From: Kitasatospora sp. A2-31
Lineage (GTDB): Bacteria; Actinomycetota; Actinomycetes; Streptomycetales; Streptomycetaceae
DNA: 64,000 nucleotides
Direction: 5' to 3'
NCBI RefSeq assembly: GCF_022288725.1
Contig: NZ_JAKNTA010000001.1
Coordinates: 620,899 to 684,898 of the forward strand
Of the stretch, positions 25,098-33,761 are shown piece by piece (the first letter of the stretch is position 1; the number at the start of each line of letters is the position of its first letter). The notes below the pieces were generated by a model, which was not told where the DNA came from, made no database searches, and saw only the letters and a program-made list of their open reading frames with translations. A program made the position numbers and the translations under genes.

Positions 25098-27284
25098 ATG
25101 GGGGCAGGCACATCGCTTCGGACGGCCGGGGGAACGGGATCGGCGGACCACGCGCCGCGTGCGGTCGGCGGGTGGCCGGAGGTGGCGCGGTCGGCCCTGG
25201 CCGGCGCCGGGAGCCGGGGAGGCGACGGGGACTGGGAGGTCACCGTCGACGGCTTCTGGTGCACGGCCAGGCCGGCCGAGGGGGAACTGGCCGGGGAGGG
25301 CTGGAAGCTCCACGTCAGCGCGGCGCCCGCGGTGGGGGGCGCGGTGCTGGCCGCGGTCGTCGAAACGCTGGCCGACGACCCGTGCGCGTTCAGGTTCGCG
25401 GCCGGACAGGAGCAGCTACACGAGATGAACTCACGCAACGACGAGCGGGGTTCGGCCGGCAAGTTCATCACCGTGTACCCGGCGGGCGAGGAGCAGTTCC
25501 GGCGGCTGGCCGCCGCCCTGCACCTGGCGACCGACGGCCTGCCCGGCCCGGTGATCCTCTCCGACCGCCCGTACCGGCCCGGCAGCCTGGTGCACTACCG
25601 GTACGGCGCCTTCGCGGTACGCGCCGAGCTCGGCAACGACGGCGGCTACCGCTCGATGCTGCGCGGGCCGGCCGGTGAGCGGGTCGAGGACGTGCGCGGG
25701 GCGTCGTACCGGTGCCCGCCGTGGGCGCGGGACCCCCTGCGCGATCCCACGCGCCCGGCGGGCTCGGACGACGGGCCCGTGCCGGGGCGCGGTGGCGGTG
25801 CGGGCGCGGGCGCCGGTTCCGACGGCAGCACCGGGCGCCCGGGCGTCGGGGCCGCCGGCAGCGAAGCGGCTGGGCGGTCCGCGACCGGCCACCGCCCCGG
25901 AGCGGCCAGGCCGACCGCCGCCCGGCGCGGCGCCGGCGGGGTCCTGCTCGCCGGGCGGTACGTGATCACGGGCGCGGTCCGGCACAGCGCCAAGGGCGGC
26001 GTCTTCCTGGGGCGGGACACCGACGGCGGCGCGGAGGTCGTGGTCAAGCAGGCCCGCGCGCACATCGACGTGGACCGCGCGGGCACCGACGCCCGGGCCG
26101 CCCTGCGGCACGAGGCAGCCCTGCTGGCCGGGTTGGAGGGACACGAACTGGCGCCGCGCCCGGTCGAGCTGGTCGAGCAGGACGACTCGCTCTTCCTCGT
26201 GCAGGAACGAATCGCCGGTCAACCGCTGGGCAGCTGGGTCGCGGCCCGGCTGCGTCGCGACAGCCGCCCCGACGTCGACTGGGCCGAAGCGGGGCCGATG
26301 GCGCGGAGGCTGCTCGACCTGCTGCAACGCGTCCACGAGCTGGGGCTGGTGCTGCGCGACCTCTCCCCCGGGAACGTCCTGGTGCAACCGGACGGCTCGC
26401 TGCGGCTGGTCGACCTGGAGCTGGCCGCGGAGGCCGGCCGCCGGGTCGGCTCGGCCGGCACCCCCGGGTACCGGGCCCCCGAACAGGGGCCGGGCCGGCT
26501 GGCTCTGGTCGGCGCGGCCCCGGCCGGCACGGCCGCCGGGGCGGGTGCGGGTGCCGGGGCGGGTGCGGCTGCCGGTACAGGCCGCCGGGTCGGCCGGCCC
26601 GGCCGGGTCACGGACGGCCTGTGCGTGGCCGAGCCGGCGGCCGACCGCTACGCGCTCGGCGGGCTGTTCTTCCTGCTCGCCACCGGCCACGACCCGCTGC
26701 TGCCCGAGGACCTGCCGCACGCCCGCCCGGTCGCCGACCGGCTCGGCCGCTGGCTCGCCCTCGCCGCCCGTTCCGGCGAGACCGCGCGACGGCTGGCACC
26801 GGTGGTGCTGGGACTGCGGGCGGAGGAGCCGGAGCTGCGGTGGGGCCTGGACCGGGTGCGGGAGGCCCTGGCGGAGGCCGCGCGCGGCGACGTCCCCCGC
26901 CCGGTGGCCGGAGATGCGGAATTCCGCACCGGCGCCGAGGAGTCGGCCCAGCTGATCGCGGCCAGGTCGGCGCTGCGCGACGGCCTGCTGGTCCTGCCCG
27001 ACGGGACCGGCACCGGCTGCGCCGCCGCGTACGGCACGGGAACGGCGGGCGCGCTCGCCTTCCTGCTCCGACTCCGGCACGGCGGCCCCCGGCTCTGGGT
27101 GGACCCGGTACCGGCGCGCCCCGTGCACCGTCCCGCCGCCGGCGGAACGCCCGGGACCGGGGACCTGCCGCGCGGCACCACCGGGGTACCGAGCCGGGCG
27201 GACGACGCGCCGGCCGGCACCGCCGAGGTACGGCGCCGGCCGGGTGAAGACCGGGCCCGGACCGGCGAGGTGAGGACGACGTGA
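25098..27284 (+). CDS. LanKC-like lanthionine synthetase lacking most of the cyclase domain
   Basis: 728 residues. About 40-210 matches the class III LanKC N-terminal lyase region: GWKLHVSAA (near 68), GSAGKFITVYPAGEEQF (near 118), VILSDRPYRPGSLVHYRYG (near 152). About 284-560 is a Ser/Thr kinase: VVVKQA (ATP lysine, near 316), LRDLSPGNVL (catalytic Asp, near 421), VDLE for DFG, GTPGYRAPEQ (near 455), with an Ala/Gly-rich insert after it. A full LanKC then has about 350 cyclase residues. Here about 130 remain, and only AAYGTGTAGALAFLLRLRHG (near 645) resembles the end of a LanC domain. The stop overlaps the peptidase start (GTGA). Expected chemistry: phosphorylate and eliminate Ser/Thr without ring closure. 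Confidence 0.82.
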   Translation: MGAGTSLRTAGGTGSADHAPRAVGGWPEVARSALAGAGSRGGDGDWEVTVDGFWCTARPAEGELAGEGWKLHVSAAPAVGGAVLAAVVETLADDPCAFRFAAGQEQLHEMNSRNDERGSAGKFITVYPAGEEQFRRLAAALHLATDGLPGPVILSDRPYRPGSLVHYRYGAFAVRAELGNDGGYRSMLRGPAGERVEDVRGASYRCPPWARDPLRDPTRPAGSDDGPVPGRGGGAGAGAGSDGSTGRPGVGAAGSEAAGRSATGHRPGAARPTAARRGAGGVLLAGRYVITGAVRHSAKGGVFLGRDTDGGAEVVVKQARAHIDVDRAGTDARAALRHEAALLAGLEGHELAPRPVELVEQDDSLFLVQERIAGQPLGSWVAARLRRDSRPDVDWAEAGPMARRLLDLLQRVHELGLVLRDLSPGNVLVQPDGSLRLVDLELAAEAGRRVGSAGTPGYRAPEQGPGRLALVGAAPAGTAAGAGAGAGAGAAAGTGRRVGRPGRVTDGLCVAEPAADRYALGGLFFLLATGHDPLLPEDLPHARPVADRLGRWLALAARSGETARRLAPVVLGLRAEEPELRWGLDRVREALAEAARGDVPRPVAGDAEFRTGAEESAQLIAARSALRDGLLVLPDGTGTGCAAAYGTGTAGALAFLLRLRHGGPRLWVDPVPARPVHRPAAGGTPGTGDLPRGTTGVPSRADDAPAGTAEVRRRPGEDRARTGEVRTT

Positions 27285-29281
27285 ACGTGGTCGTCCGCGC
27301 CGCGACGCAGGCGCTGCGCCGGCTCAGCTTCACCTTCGCCGCCGACGGCAGCCATGCCGCCTGCCTGGCCTCCGCGGCCGACGGCGGCTGGTACGCGGAG
27401 AGTTGGCAGCTGCCCGCGAGCGGCCCCGCCGTCCCGACCCCGCTGGCGCTGCCCGGCAACCGGTCCGAGAACCTCCGCTCCGAACTGGTCGCGCTGCCCG
27501 ACGGATCGGTCCTGGTCTGCCGGCACGACGGCGAACGGCACGAGCTGGTGAAGCTCACCGCCGCCCCGCCCGGCACCGAACCGGCCACCCTGGAGACCCC
27601 GCTGGCCGCTCTCCGGCGCCCCGGCCTGCGGCTGCTGCCGCTCCCGGCGGACGCCCCGGCCGACCCCGGAGCACCGGTCGCCGTCGCGCTGGGCAGCGAC
27701 ACCCGGCCGGCCACCACCGTCTGGCTGGTCCACGGCGACGGTCGCGAGCCCCGGCAGGTCGCCGAGATCCCGGGGCTGCACGGCGGCGGCGTCTGGCTCG
27801 ACCGCACCGGTGCACTCCTGGCGTTGGACCGGGTGGCCGACGGCATCGTCCGTACCGTGGTCCTGGACCTGCGTAGCGGTGCGATCACCCCGTTGCTAGA
27901 GATCGGCGAGCGCAGCAACGACCGGCTGGCACTGTTCGACCCCGACAGCCGCTTCGCGATGGTGCGCAGCGACGCCCCCGGCAGCGACCGGCTCGGCTGG
28001 GGCGTGCTGGGCGGCGGCGAGCCGCTGCGGTTCCCCGAACGCCTGCACGTGGCGGGGATGTTCCTGCGGCCGGTGGCGCTGCGGTCGGCCGCGGACGGGG
28101 TCCGCGTCGCGATCCAGATCGACCACGGCGCCGGCTCCTCGCTCGCGCTCTGGCGGCCCACCCTCGGACGCCTCGACCCGCTGCCGGTGCCGCCCGGGCG
28201 GCTCGGCGCCGTCGCGCACTGGTCGGAGACGACGCTGCGGATGCCGTACTCCGCACCCGACCATCCGGCAGCCCTGGCCGGCCTGGACGTGGACGCCCTG
28301 CTGGCGCACGGACCGGCCGCCCCCGCGTCCGGACCGGCCCCGCTGCCCCTGCAGTTGGCCCCGCTCCGCTCCGGCCTGCCCGGCCCCTGGCGGGACACCG
28401 TCCTGCCCTGGCAGCCCGGCGGCACGCACACCCCCCTCACCGCGCCGCCCGGTTGGCGGCTCGACGGCTCCACCCAGCCCGGGGACGGTGGCCGCTGGCA
28501 CCCGGCACACAGCCTCGAACTCGCTGGTCCGGCAGGCCCGTTGGAGGCCGTGGTGTACGGCGGCGAGGCCTGGCTGAGCAGCCCGCACCTGGTCCTCGCC
28601 CTGCACGGCGGCCCGGCGGACGCCTGGCGGCTGGAGTTCGACCCGACCCTGCAGCGGATGGCGGCCGAGGGGCTCGCCGTCGTCGCGCCGAACCAACGAG
28701 GCTCCACGGGCTACGGGGTGGCGCACGCGATGGCCATCCGGGGTTCCTGGGGCGGGCCGGACCTCGACGACGTCCTGCACCTGCTGGACGGGATCGCGGG
28801 CCAGCGCGCGGCGCTCGGCCTGGAGCCGCCCGCCCTGTTCGGCGTCAGCTACGGCGCGTTCCTCGCGCTGCTGGCGGCCGCACACGCGCCGACCGAGCAC
28901 GTCGCCCGGTGCGCGGTGGTCGCACCGTTCCTGTCCGGCGCCCGGCTGCTGGCGGAAGCAGCCGCTCCGGTGCGGGCGTTGACCACGCGGCTGGGCGGCG
29001 GCGAGCTGATCGCGGACGCCCGCGGACCGCGCGACGTGCTGCAGCTGGCGCACCGGTTGAGCGCGCCGCTGCTGGTGGTGCACGGGGACCGGGACGAGGT
29101 CGTCCCGGTGAGCCAGTCCCGTTCACTGCGGCACGAGTTGCTGCGGATCGGCCGCACCGAGGGCGCGGACTTCCGGTACGTGGAGGCGGCCGGCTCCGGG
29201 CACGAGGTGCTCGCGGAGGACGGTGCCGCGGTGCTCCACGAGCTGCTGGCGGCGTTCCTGCGCACCGGCCGGCCGGGGTGA
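27281..29281 (+). CDS. S9 family (prolyl oligopeptidase-like) peptidase
   Basis: A 666-residue cytosolic serine peptidase. The first 410 residues look like a beta-propeller; the last 250 form an alpha/beta hydrolase. Visible catalytic elements: oxyanion motif VLALHGGPADAW, nucleophile in LFGVSYGAFLALL (Ser near 522), Asp in VVHGDRDEVVPVSQS and His in AAGSGHEVLAED. GTG 27281 overlaps the LanKC-like stop, so both are made together. POP enzymes serve as leader peptidases in some class III lanthipeptide clusters (FlaP type), which makes this a likely maturation protease. Confidence 0.9.
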   Translation: MNVVVRAATQALRRLSFTFAADGSHAACLASAADGGWYAESWQLPASGPAVPTPLALPGNRSENLRSELVALPDGSVLVCRHDGERHELVKLTAAPPGTEPATLETPLAALRRPGLRLLPLPADAPADPGAPVAVALGSDTRPATTVWLVHGDGREPRQVAEIPGLHGGGVWLDRTGALLALDRVADGIVRTVVLDLRSGAITPLLEIGERSNDRLALFDPDSRFAMVRSDAPGSDRLGWGVLGGGEPLRFPERLHVAGMFLRPVALRSAADGVRVAIQIDHGAGSSLALWRPTLGRLDPLPVPPGRLGAVAHWSETTLRMPYSAPDHPAALAGLDVDALLAHGPAAPASGPAPLPLQLAPLRSGLPGPWRDTVLPWQPGGTHTPLTAPPGWRLDGSTQPGDGGRWHPAHSLELAGPAGPLEAVVYGGEAWLSSPHLVLALHGGPADAWRLEFDPTLQRMAAEGLAVVAPNQRGSTGYGVAHAMAIRGSWGGPDLDDVLHLLDGIAGQRAALGLEPPALFGVSYGAFLALLAAAHAPTEHVARCAVVAPFLSGARLLAEAAAPVRALTTRLGGGELIADARGPRDVLQLAHRLSAPLLVVHGDRDEVVPVSQSRSLRHELLRIGRTEGADFRYVEAAGSGHEVLAEDGAAVLHELLAAFLRTGRPG

Positions 29282-29772
29282 CCCGGGTCCCGGGCCGCCA
29301 CCCGGGCCGGGGCCGCGACACCGGCCCCTCGGGGGGGGTGCCGGCGACCCGTTCGGCAGGGCGCTCCCCCGGCCGCGCACGCCCTCACACAGCCCGGACG
29401 GCGTGATCGCCGATCCCGGCACGCTCTCGGCCGGCGAGCGCCAGCCCCTGGCCCTGTCCCCGCTCTACCGCGAACGGGTCGGCCACCGGCTGGGGTCCAC
29501 CGGCCCCCGTGCCGGCCTTTACCACGCCGGACCGCTCCCCGGGCGCCCGTCGTGATCTCGATAGGATCTCGTCCACCCGTGCGGTTATGGTGGCCGGGGC
29601 ACGGGCCGTGATCACCGGCTCCGGCGCGGCCACCGCGACCACCGCGGCCGATCGCACCGGTCACGCCGGCGCCGTACCGGCCCTGCCGGTCGCGCCGTTC
29701 ACGCGCCCGCTCGCGCCCGTGGCGCCAGCCAGGCGCCGAAGCATCCGCACCCTCCCACGGAAGACGATCTTG
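29282..29772. other. Intergenic region between the S9 peptidase and the small peptide gene
   Basis: About 490 bases. GGGGCCG and CGGCCCC near 29311-29328 may end the upstream transcript. TAGGAT at 29562-29567 is a -10 candidate for the small gene. A 50-codon frame from GTG 29403 to 29555 has no good ribosome site. The small gene's frame is also open back to ATG 29587. Confidence 0.45.
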
Positions 29773-29943
29773 ATGTCCGACACCCTCACCGACACCACCG
29801 GACCCGCGGCCCACGGGACCGACGCCGACGAGATCACGGCCGAGGACACCGCGTCGCACGGCCGCCACCGCGGCCGTTCCGCCGCCGACGACAGGCCCGA
29901 GGCCGACCCGCACGGCAGGCACCGCGCCGCCGCGCAGAACTGA
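29773..29943 (+). CDS. Small acidic-then-basic peptide with repeated HGRHR, candidate RiPP precursor
   Basis: 56 residues from ATG 29773, with CGGAAG nine bases upstream and a strong terminator 21 bases after the stop. The N-terminal half is acidic and Thr-rich (MSDTLTDTTG, DADEITAED). The C-terminal half contains TASHGRHRGRS and DPHGRHRAAAQN, two copies of HGRHR. There is no Cys, signal peptide or membrane helix. A leader-like acidic half and a distinct basic half beside a LanKC-like enzyme and a POP suggest a modified peptide, but it lacks the L-x-L-Q leader motif of known class III precursors. A longer start at 29587 would give 118 residues. Confidence 0.55.
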   Translation: MSDTLTDTTGPAAHGTDADEITAEDTASHGRHRGRSAADDRPEADPHGRHRAAAQN

Positions 29944-29964
29944 ACCCCGCACCACGTCACGTCG

Positions 29965-29993
29965 AGGGCCCGCCGGTCACCCCGGCGGGCCCT
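29965..29993 (+). terminator. Terminator after the small peptide gene
   Basis: AGGGCCCGCCGG (29965-29976), loop TCACC, then CCGGCGGGCCCT (29982-29993): a perfect 12-bp stem followed by TCCGTTC. It supports the small gene as a real end of a transcript. Confidence 0.8.
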
Positions 29994-30076
29994 TCCGTTC
30001 ACCGCCGGCACCCGCCCGACGACGACCCCGCCCGGCCGCCGGCCGCCCGCCGCCGACCGCCGCCCCCGGGGCCCAC

Positions 30077-31171
30077 TCAGTCCAGCGTGACGACCGTCCG
30101 CAGCGCCTCGCCGCTCCGCATCTGCGCGATGGCCTCGTTGACGTCCGCCAGGCCGACCCGGTGGGTGACCATCCCGGCGAGGTCGATCCGCCCGGCCCGC
30201 CACAGGTCCACCACCAGCGCGACGGTGCGCGGCACCGGCGCTCCGCCGTACAGCGAGGGCAGCAGGCGCTTCTCGTTGAAGAACAGCTCGCCCATGGTGA
30301 ACTGCGCGAGGTCGTCCTGCGCCCCGGCGCCGATCACCACCACCGCGCCGCCGCGCCGCGCGGCGTCGTACCCCGCCCGGACGGTGGCCGCCCGGCCGAC
30401 CGCCTCGAAGACGTAGTCGAACCCGCCACCCGGCAGGCCCTTCGCGAACGCCTTCAGCTCCTCGGGGGCGAGCGCGTCGGTGGCCCCGAAGGCCAGCGCC
30501 CGCTCGCGCCGCGAGACCACCGGGTCCACCACCGCGATCCGGCCGGCGCCGCAGACCCGCGCGCCCTGCACGGCCGCGACGCCCACGCCGCCCGCGCCGA
30601 GCACCGCGACCGAGGCGCCCGGCTCGACCCGCGCGGTGTGGACGGCGGCGCCGATGCCCGTGGTCACCCCGCAGCCGATCAGGGCGGCCAGCTCGTACGG
30701 CAGGTCGGCGGGGACCTTGATCACGGCGTTGCGCTCGACCACCACCTCCTCGGCGAACGACCCCGTGCCGTAGAAGGCGGAGGCCTCGACCGGGCCGCCC
30801 GCGCGGCCCTCGTCGAAGCGGAAGCCCGGCGCGCCGAGCCGGCGCAGACTGGCCACGCACAGGTGCCCGCGGCCGCGCTCGCAGTGCGCGCAGCGGCCGC
30901 AGGGGGCCATCCAGCAGAGCACCACCCGGTCGCCGACCGCGATGCCGGTCACGCCCTCGCCGACCTCGACGACGTCCCCGGCGCCCTCGTGTCCGGGCAC
31001 GAACGGCGCGGGCTGCGGCAGGACGCCGTTCATCGCCGAGAGGTCCGAGTGGCAGAGGCTGGCCGCCCGCAGGCGCACCCGCACCTTTCCGGGGCCGAAG
31101 CCCACCGCCAGCACGTCGTCGCGGACGTCGAGCGCGTCCTGGCCGGTGTTGTGCAGGATGGCTGCGCGCAT
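30077..31171 (-). CDS. Zinc-dependent alcohol dehydrogenase (MDR family)
   Basis: A 364-residue medium-chain dehydrogenase. Catalytic zinc ligands lie in ASLCHSDL (Cys) and PGHEGAG (His-Glu). The structural zinc loop is CGRCAHCERGRGHLC with four Cys. The catalytic-domain Cys is in LIGCGVTTG, and the NAD motif is VLGAGGVGVAAVQ. It resembles class III-like and mycobacterial Adh enzymes acting on long or bulky alcohols. ATG 31171 is chosen for GGGAG upstream. A perfect KstR box lies 68 bases upstream, suggesting control by the KstR-like protein encoded at 39.8 kb. Confidence 0.92.
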   Translation of the reverse strand: MRAAILHNTGQDALDVRDDVLAVGFGPGKVRVRLRAASLCHSDLSAMNGVLPQPAPFVPGHEGAGDVVEVGEGVTGIAVGDRVVLCWMAPCGRCAHCERGRGHLCVASLRRLGAPGFRFDEGRAGGPVEASAFYGTGSFAEEVVVERNAVIKVPADLPYELAALIGCGVTTGIGAAVHTARVEPGASVAVLGAGGVGVAAVQGARVCGAGRIAVVDPVVSRRERALAFGATDALAPEELKAFAKGLPGGGFDYVFEAVGRAATVRAGYDAARRGGAVVVIGAGAQDDLAQFTMGELFFNEKRLLPSLYGGAPVPRTVALVVDLWRAGRIDLAGMVTHRVGLADVNEAIAQMRSGEALRTVVTLD

Positions 31172-31238
31172 GGGGCTGCTCCCGTCCCCTCGGATCGGTG
31201 GGTCGCGGCCGATTCTGGCACGCCGTGCCCGCACGGAG

Positions 31239-31252
31239 TAGAACACGTTCCA
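31239..31252 (-). promoter_or_regulatory. KstR-type operator upstream of the alcohol dehydrogenase
   Basis: TAGAACACGTTCCA fits the published KstR consensus T-nn-AAC-nn-GTT-nn-A at all fixed positions. It lies in the promoter region of the dehydrogenase. A KstR-like gene is present in the same window. Confidence 0.65.
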
Positions 31253-31433
31253 CCCGCGGGTCCGGACGCCCCGGGCCGAGCGGTACGTCGACAGGTGGAC
31301 GGGTCGCGGCGTCGCAGGTCAGCGGCGGCGCCCGGCGGGCCCGGGGCCGGGGCCGGAGGCGACGGTGGGCCGTACCGTCGAGTAGGGTCCGACGGCGAAG
31401 CAGCCGCACCGATCCCCCGGCAAGGAGCCCCGC

Positions 31434-32087
31434 ATGTCCGACCTCCTGGAGACCGCCCACCCCGGGGCCGACGTGCTGGCGGCGTTCGAGGGCGCGACCG
31501 GCTTCATGCCGGTCGACGAGGGCCTCGCGCTGTACGCCGCCGCCGTGACGGCCGCGCGGCGCACCGGGCTGCCGGTGCTGGAGATCGGCACGTACTGCGG
31601 ACGGTCGGCGATCCTGCTCGCCGGGGCGGCCCGGGAGACGGGGACGGTGGCGCTCACCGTCGACCACCACCGCGGCTCCGAGGAGCAGCAGCCCGGCTGG
31701 GAGTACCACGACCCGGAGCTCGTGGACCCGCAGGTGGGTCTGATGGACACGCTCCCCCGCTTCCGCCGCGCGCTGCACGCGGCCGGTCTGGAGGAGCACG
31801 TGGTCGCACTGGTGGGCCGCTCGCCGCAGATCGCCGCGCTCTGGGGCGGTCGGCTCGGCCTGGTGTTCATCGACGGCGGCCACACCGACGAGCACGCCAC
31901 CGGCGACTACGAGGGCTGGGTGCCGCACCTGGCGCCCGAGGGCCTGCTGGTGGTGCACGACGTCTTCCCCGACCCGGCGGACGGCGGCCAGGCGCCCTAC
32001 CGGGTGTACCTGCGGGCGCTCGCCGAGGGCTTCGAGGAGATCTCGGTCACCGGTTCGCTGCGCGTGCTGCGCCGCACCGCCGGCTGA
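31434..32087 (+). CDS. Class I SAM-dependent methyltransferase (Methyltransf_24 type)
   Basis: 217 residues. SAM motif I is VLEIGTYCGRSAILLAGAA (about 47-65), followed by VDHHRGSEEQQPGWEYHD, LVGRSPQIAALW and LVFIDGGHTDEHATGDYEGWV, the usual Methyltransf_24 signature with an acidic metal-like site. AAGGAG precedes ATG 31434. Its substrate is unknown. It is divergent from the alcohol dehydrogenase. Confidence 0.9.
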   Translation: MSDLLETAHPGADVLAAFEGATGFMPVDEGLALYAAAVTAARRTGLPVLEIGTYCGRSAILLAGAARETGTVALTVDHHRGSEEQQPGWEYHDPELVDPQVGLMDTLPRFRRALHAAGLEEHVVALVGRSPQIAALWGGRLGLVFIDGGHTDEHATGDYEGWVPHLAPEGLLVVHDVFPDPADGGQAPYRVYLRALAEGFEEISVTGSLRVLRRTAG

Positions 32088-32404
32088 CCCGCGCCACCGG
32101 CCGACCCGCCACCCGCGCCCCGGCCGCCGCCCCGCAGCCCCCGACCCGCCCCCGCCGCGCGCCACCCGCCACCCGCACCGCGCTCCCGGCGTACCCCCGG
32201 GTAGATCCGCGGACCGCCCCCACGGGCGATCACGGATGCTCTAACGTCGTGCCGGGGCTGTCGGGCGGGGGTTCGAACGATACGGTGTCCGCGCGGCCGT
32301 TCGGCCGGAGCGGCAGGCGACCGGGCAGCCCCAGGACCGGCCGCACGGGCACGCGGCGACACGACACCAGGCAGAGCATCCGGCGGACTGTGGGGGCCAG
32401 CGCA
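32088..32404. other. Intergenic region before the Pro-rich membrane protein
   Basis: About 317 bases. The first 110 are extremely C-rich. A promoter candidate is TAACGT near 32243, within GATGCTCTAACGTCG. No gene or known RNA motif was recognised. Confidence 0.4.
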
Positions 32405-33754
32405 ATGACCGACCAGCAGAACACCGCTCCGGCGGTCTGGGACCCCACCGCGCGCGGCGGCGCCGGCGGCTGGGTCCGCGGCCCGCAGCAGCAGTCGGCC
32501 ACCGCGCCCGCGCCGGACCCCGCCGCGCCCCCGGCCCCGCCCGCCGGAGCACCCCAGCCGCCGCAGGCGCAGCCGCCCGGGGCCCGGCAGCCGCTCCACT
32601 CGCCGATGGCCCGGCCGCCCGCGCCGGGCGCCGTCGGCGACCAGGGCCCGCCGCTCGGCGCCCGCCCGTACCTGTCCCCGGCCCCCGCTCACGACGCCCC
32701 GACCGCGGCGGCCTTCCCGGCGTCCGCCCCGCCGCCGGCCGCCCCGCGCGGCACGGGCTTCCCGGACCACGCGGCCCCGCAGGGCCAGGGCCCGTACCCG
32801 GGCGCCCCGCAGCCCCCGGCCGGCGTCCCCGGCTACCCGGCGGCACCAGCCCAGGCACCGCGGGGCCCCCCGTCCCCGCCGCAGGGCCACCCCCAGCCGC
32901 CGTACCCGCAGCCGTACGACGCCGCGCCCTACGGCTCCCAGCCCTACGGGCAGGGCTACGGGCAGGGCTACGGGCAGCCGGACTACGCCACCGGCTACGA
33001 GGAGCTGGACGGCGAGGACCGCCCCGGCAACAAGCGCGCACCGCTGCTGCTCGCCTTCGCCGTGCTGTTCGTGCTGGCGCTCGGCGGCGGCATCCTCTGG
33101 GCGGTGAAGGACAAGGACTCCTCCGCCGAGCAGGCCGCCCCGGCCCCGTCCGCCACCGCGGCCGCCCCGACCGGCTCCGGCAGCCCCCAGCCCGCCCCGG
33201 TGCCCACCGACGCGGCCGGCGCGCCGAGCCCGACCGCCGGCGACACCGCCTCCCCCGGCGCGTCCGCCAGCCCGACGGCCGGCGCGCCCGGCCCCAACGC
33301 GCAGAGCCAGGCGAAGGCCCTGGACGAGCTGCTGACCCAGGGCGAGAGCGCGAAGGCACCGATCGGCAACGCGGTCGCCAAGGTGAACAGCTGCCCCGCC
33401 AAGTCGGACATCGACAGCTCGGCGCAGGTCTTCGACAGCGGCGCCAAGCAGCGCGACCAGCTGCTCGCCAAGCTCGCCGCACTGTCCGTCACCGACCTGC
33501 CGGGCGGCGCGGAGGCGGTGGCCACGCTGAAGTCGGCCTGGCAGCTGTCCGCCGACATCGACCGCGCGTACGCGAGCTGGGCGCGCGCGGTGTCGGCCCA
33601 GGGCTGCTCCGGCACCGCCCCGAACACCGCCGACAAGAAGCGCGCCGACGAGCTCAACCCGCAGGCCACGCAGGCGAAGAAGGACTTCGTGGCGAAGTGG
33701 AAGCCGATCGCCGACTCCTACGGCCTGACCACGCGCACCCAGGACAGGATCTGA
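32405..33754 (+). CDS. Single-pass membrane protein with long Pro-rich cytoplasmic region
   Basis: 449 residues. About 1-205 is Pro/Ala/Gln-rich with GYGQGYGQ repeats near 183-190, probably disordered and cytoplasmic. One helix, APLLLAFAVLFVLALGGGIL, lies near 217-236. A Ser/Thr/Pro stalk follows, then a helical extracellular domain (about 300-449) with two Cys that may form a disulphide (VNSCPAKSD, AQGCSGTA). No enzyme motif. It is seven bases upstream of the amidase gene and likely works with it at the cell envelope. Confidence 0.85.
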   Translation: MTDQQNTAPAVWDPTARGGAGGWVRGPQQQSATAPAPDPAAPPAPPAGAPQPPQAQPPGARQPLHSPMARPPAPGAVGDQGPPLGARPYLSPAPAHDAPTAAAFPASAPPPAAPRGTGFPDHAAPQGQGPYPGAPQPPAGVPGYPAAPAQAPRGPPSPPQGHPQPPYPQPYDAAPYGSQPYGQGYGQGYGQPDYATGYEELDGEDRPGNKRAPLLLAFAVLFVLALGGGILWAVKDKDSSAEQAAPAPSATAAAPTGSGSPQPAPVPTDAAGAPSPTAGDTASPGASASPTAGAPGPNAQSQAKALDELLTQGESAKAPIGNAVAKVNSCPAKSDIDSSAQVFDSGAKQRDQLLAKLAALSVTDLPGGAEAVATLKSAWQLSADIDRAYASWARAVSAQGCSGTAPNTADKKRADELNPQATQAKKDFVAKWKPIADSYGLTTRTQDRI

Positions 33755-33761
33755 ACCACAC

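Noticed and set aside
25051..25428. A short Cys-containing frame at the start of the LanKC-like gene
   Set aside because: It runs through the LanKC-like N-terminus in another frame and shows shadow composition.
29403..29555. A 50-codon frame between the S9 peptidase and the small peptide gene as a precursor
   Set aside because: No ribosome site, and Pro/Arg/Gly-biased composition. It remains a weak alternative.
30161..33754. A 1,197-codon plus-strand frame ending with the Pro-rich membrane protein
   Set aside because: Only the part from ATG 32405 has coding features; the rest is antisense to the alcohol dehydrogenase and shadows the methyltransferase.
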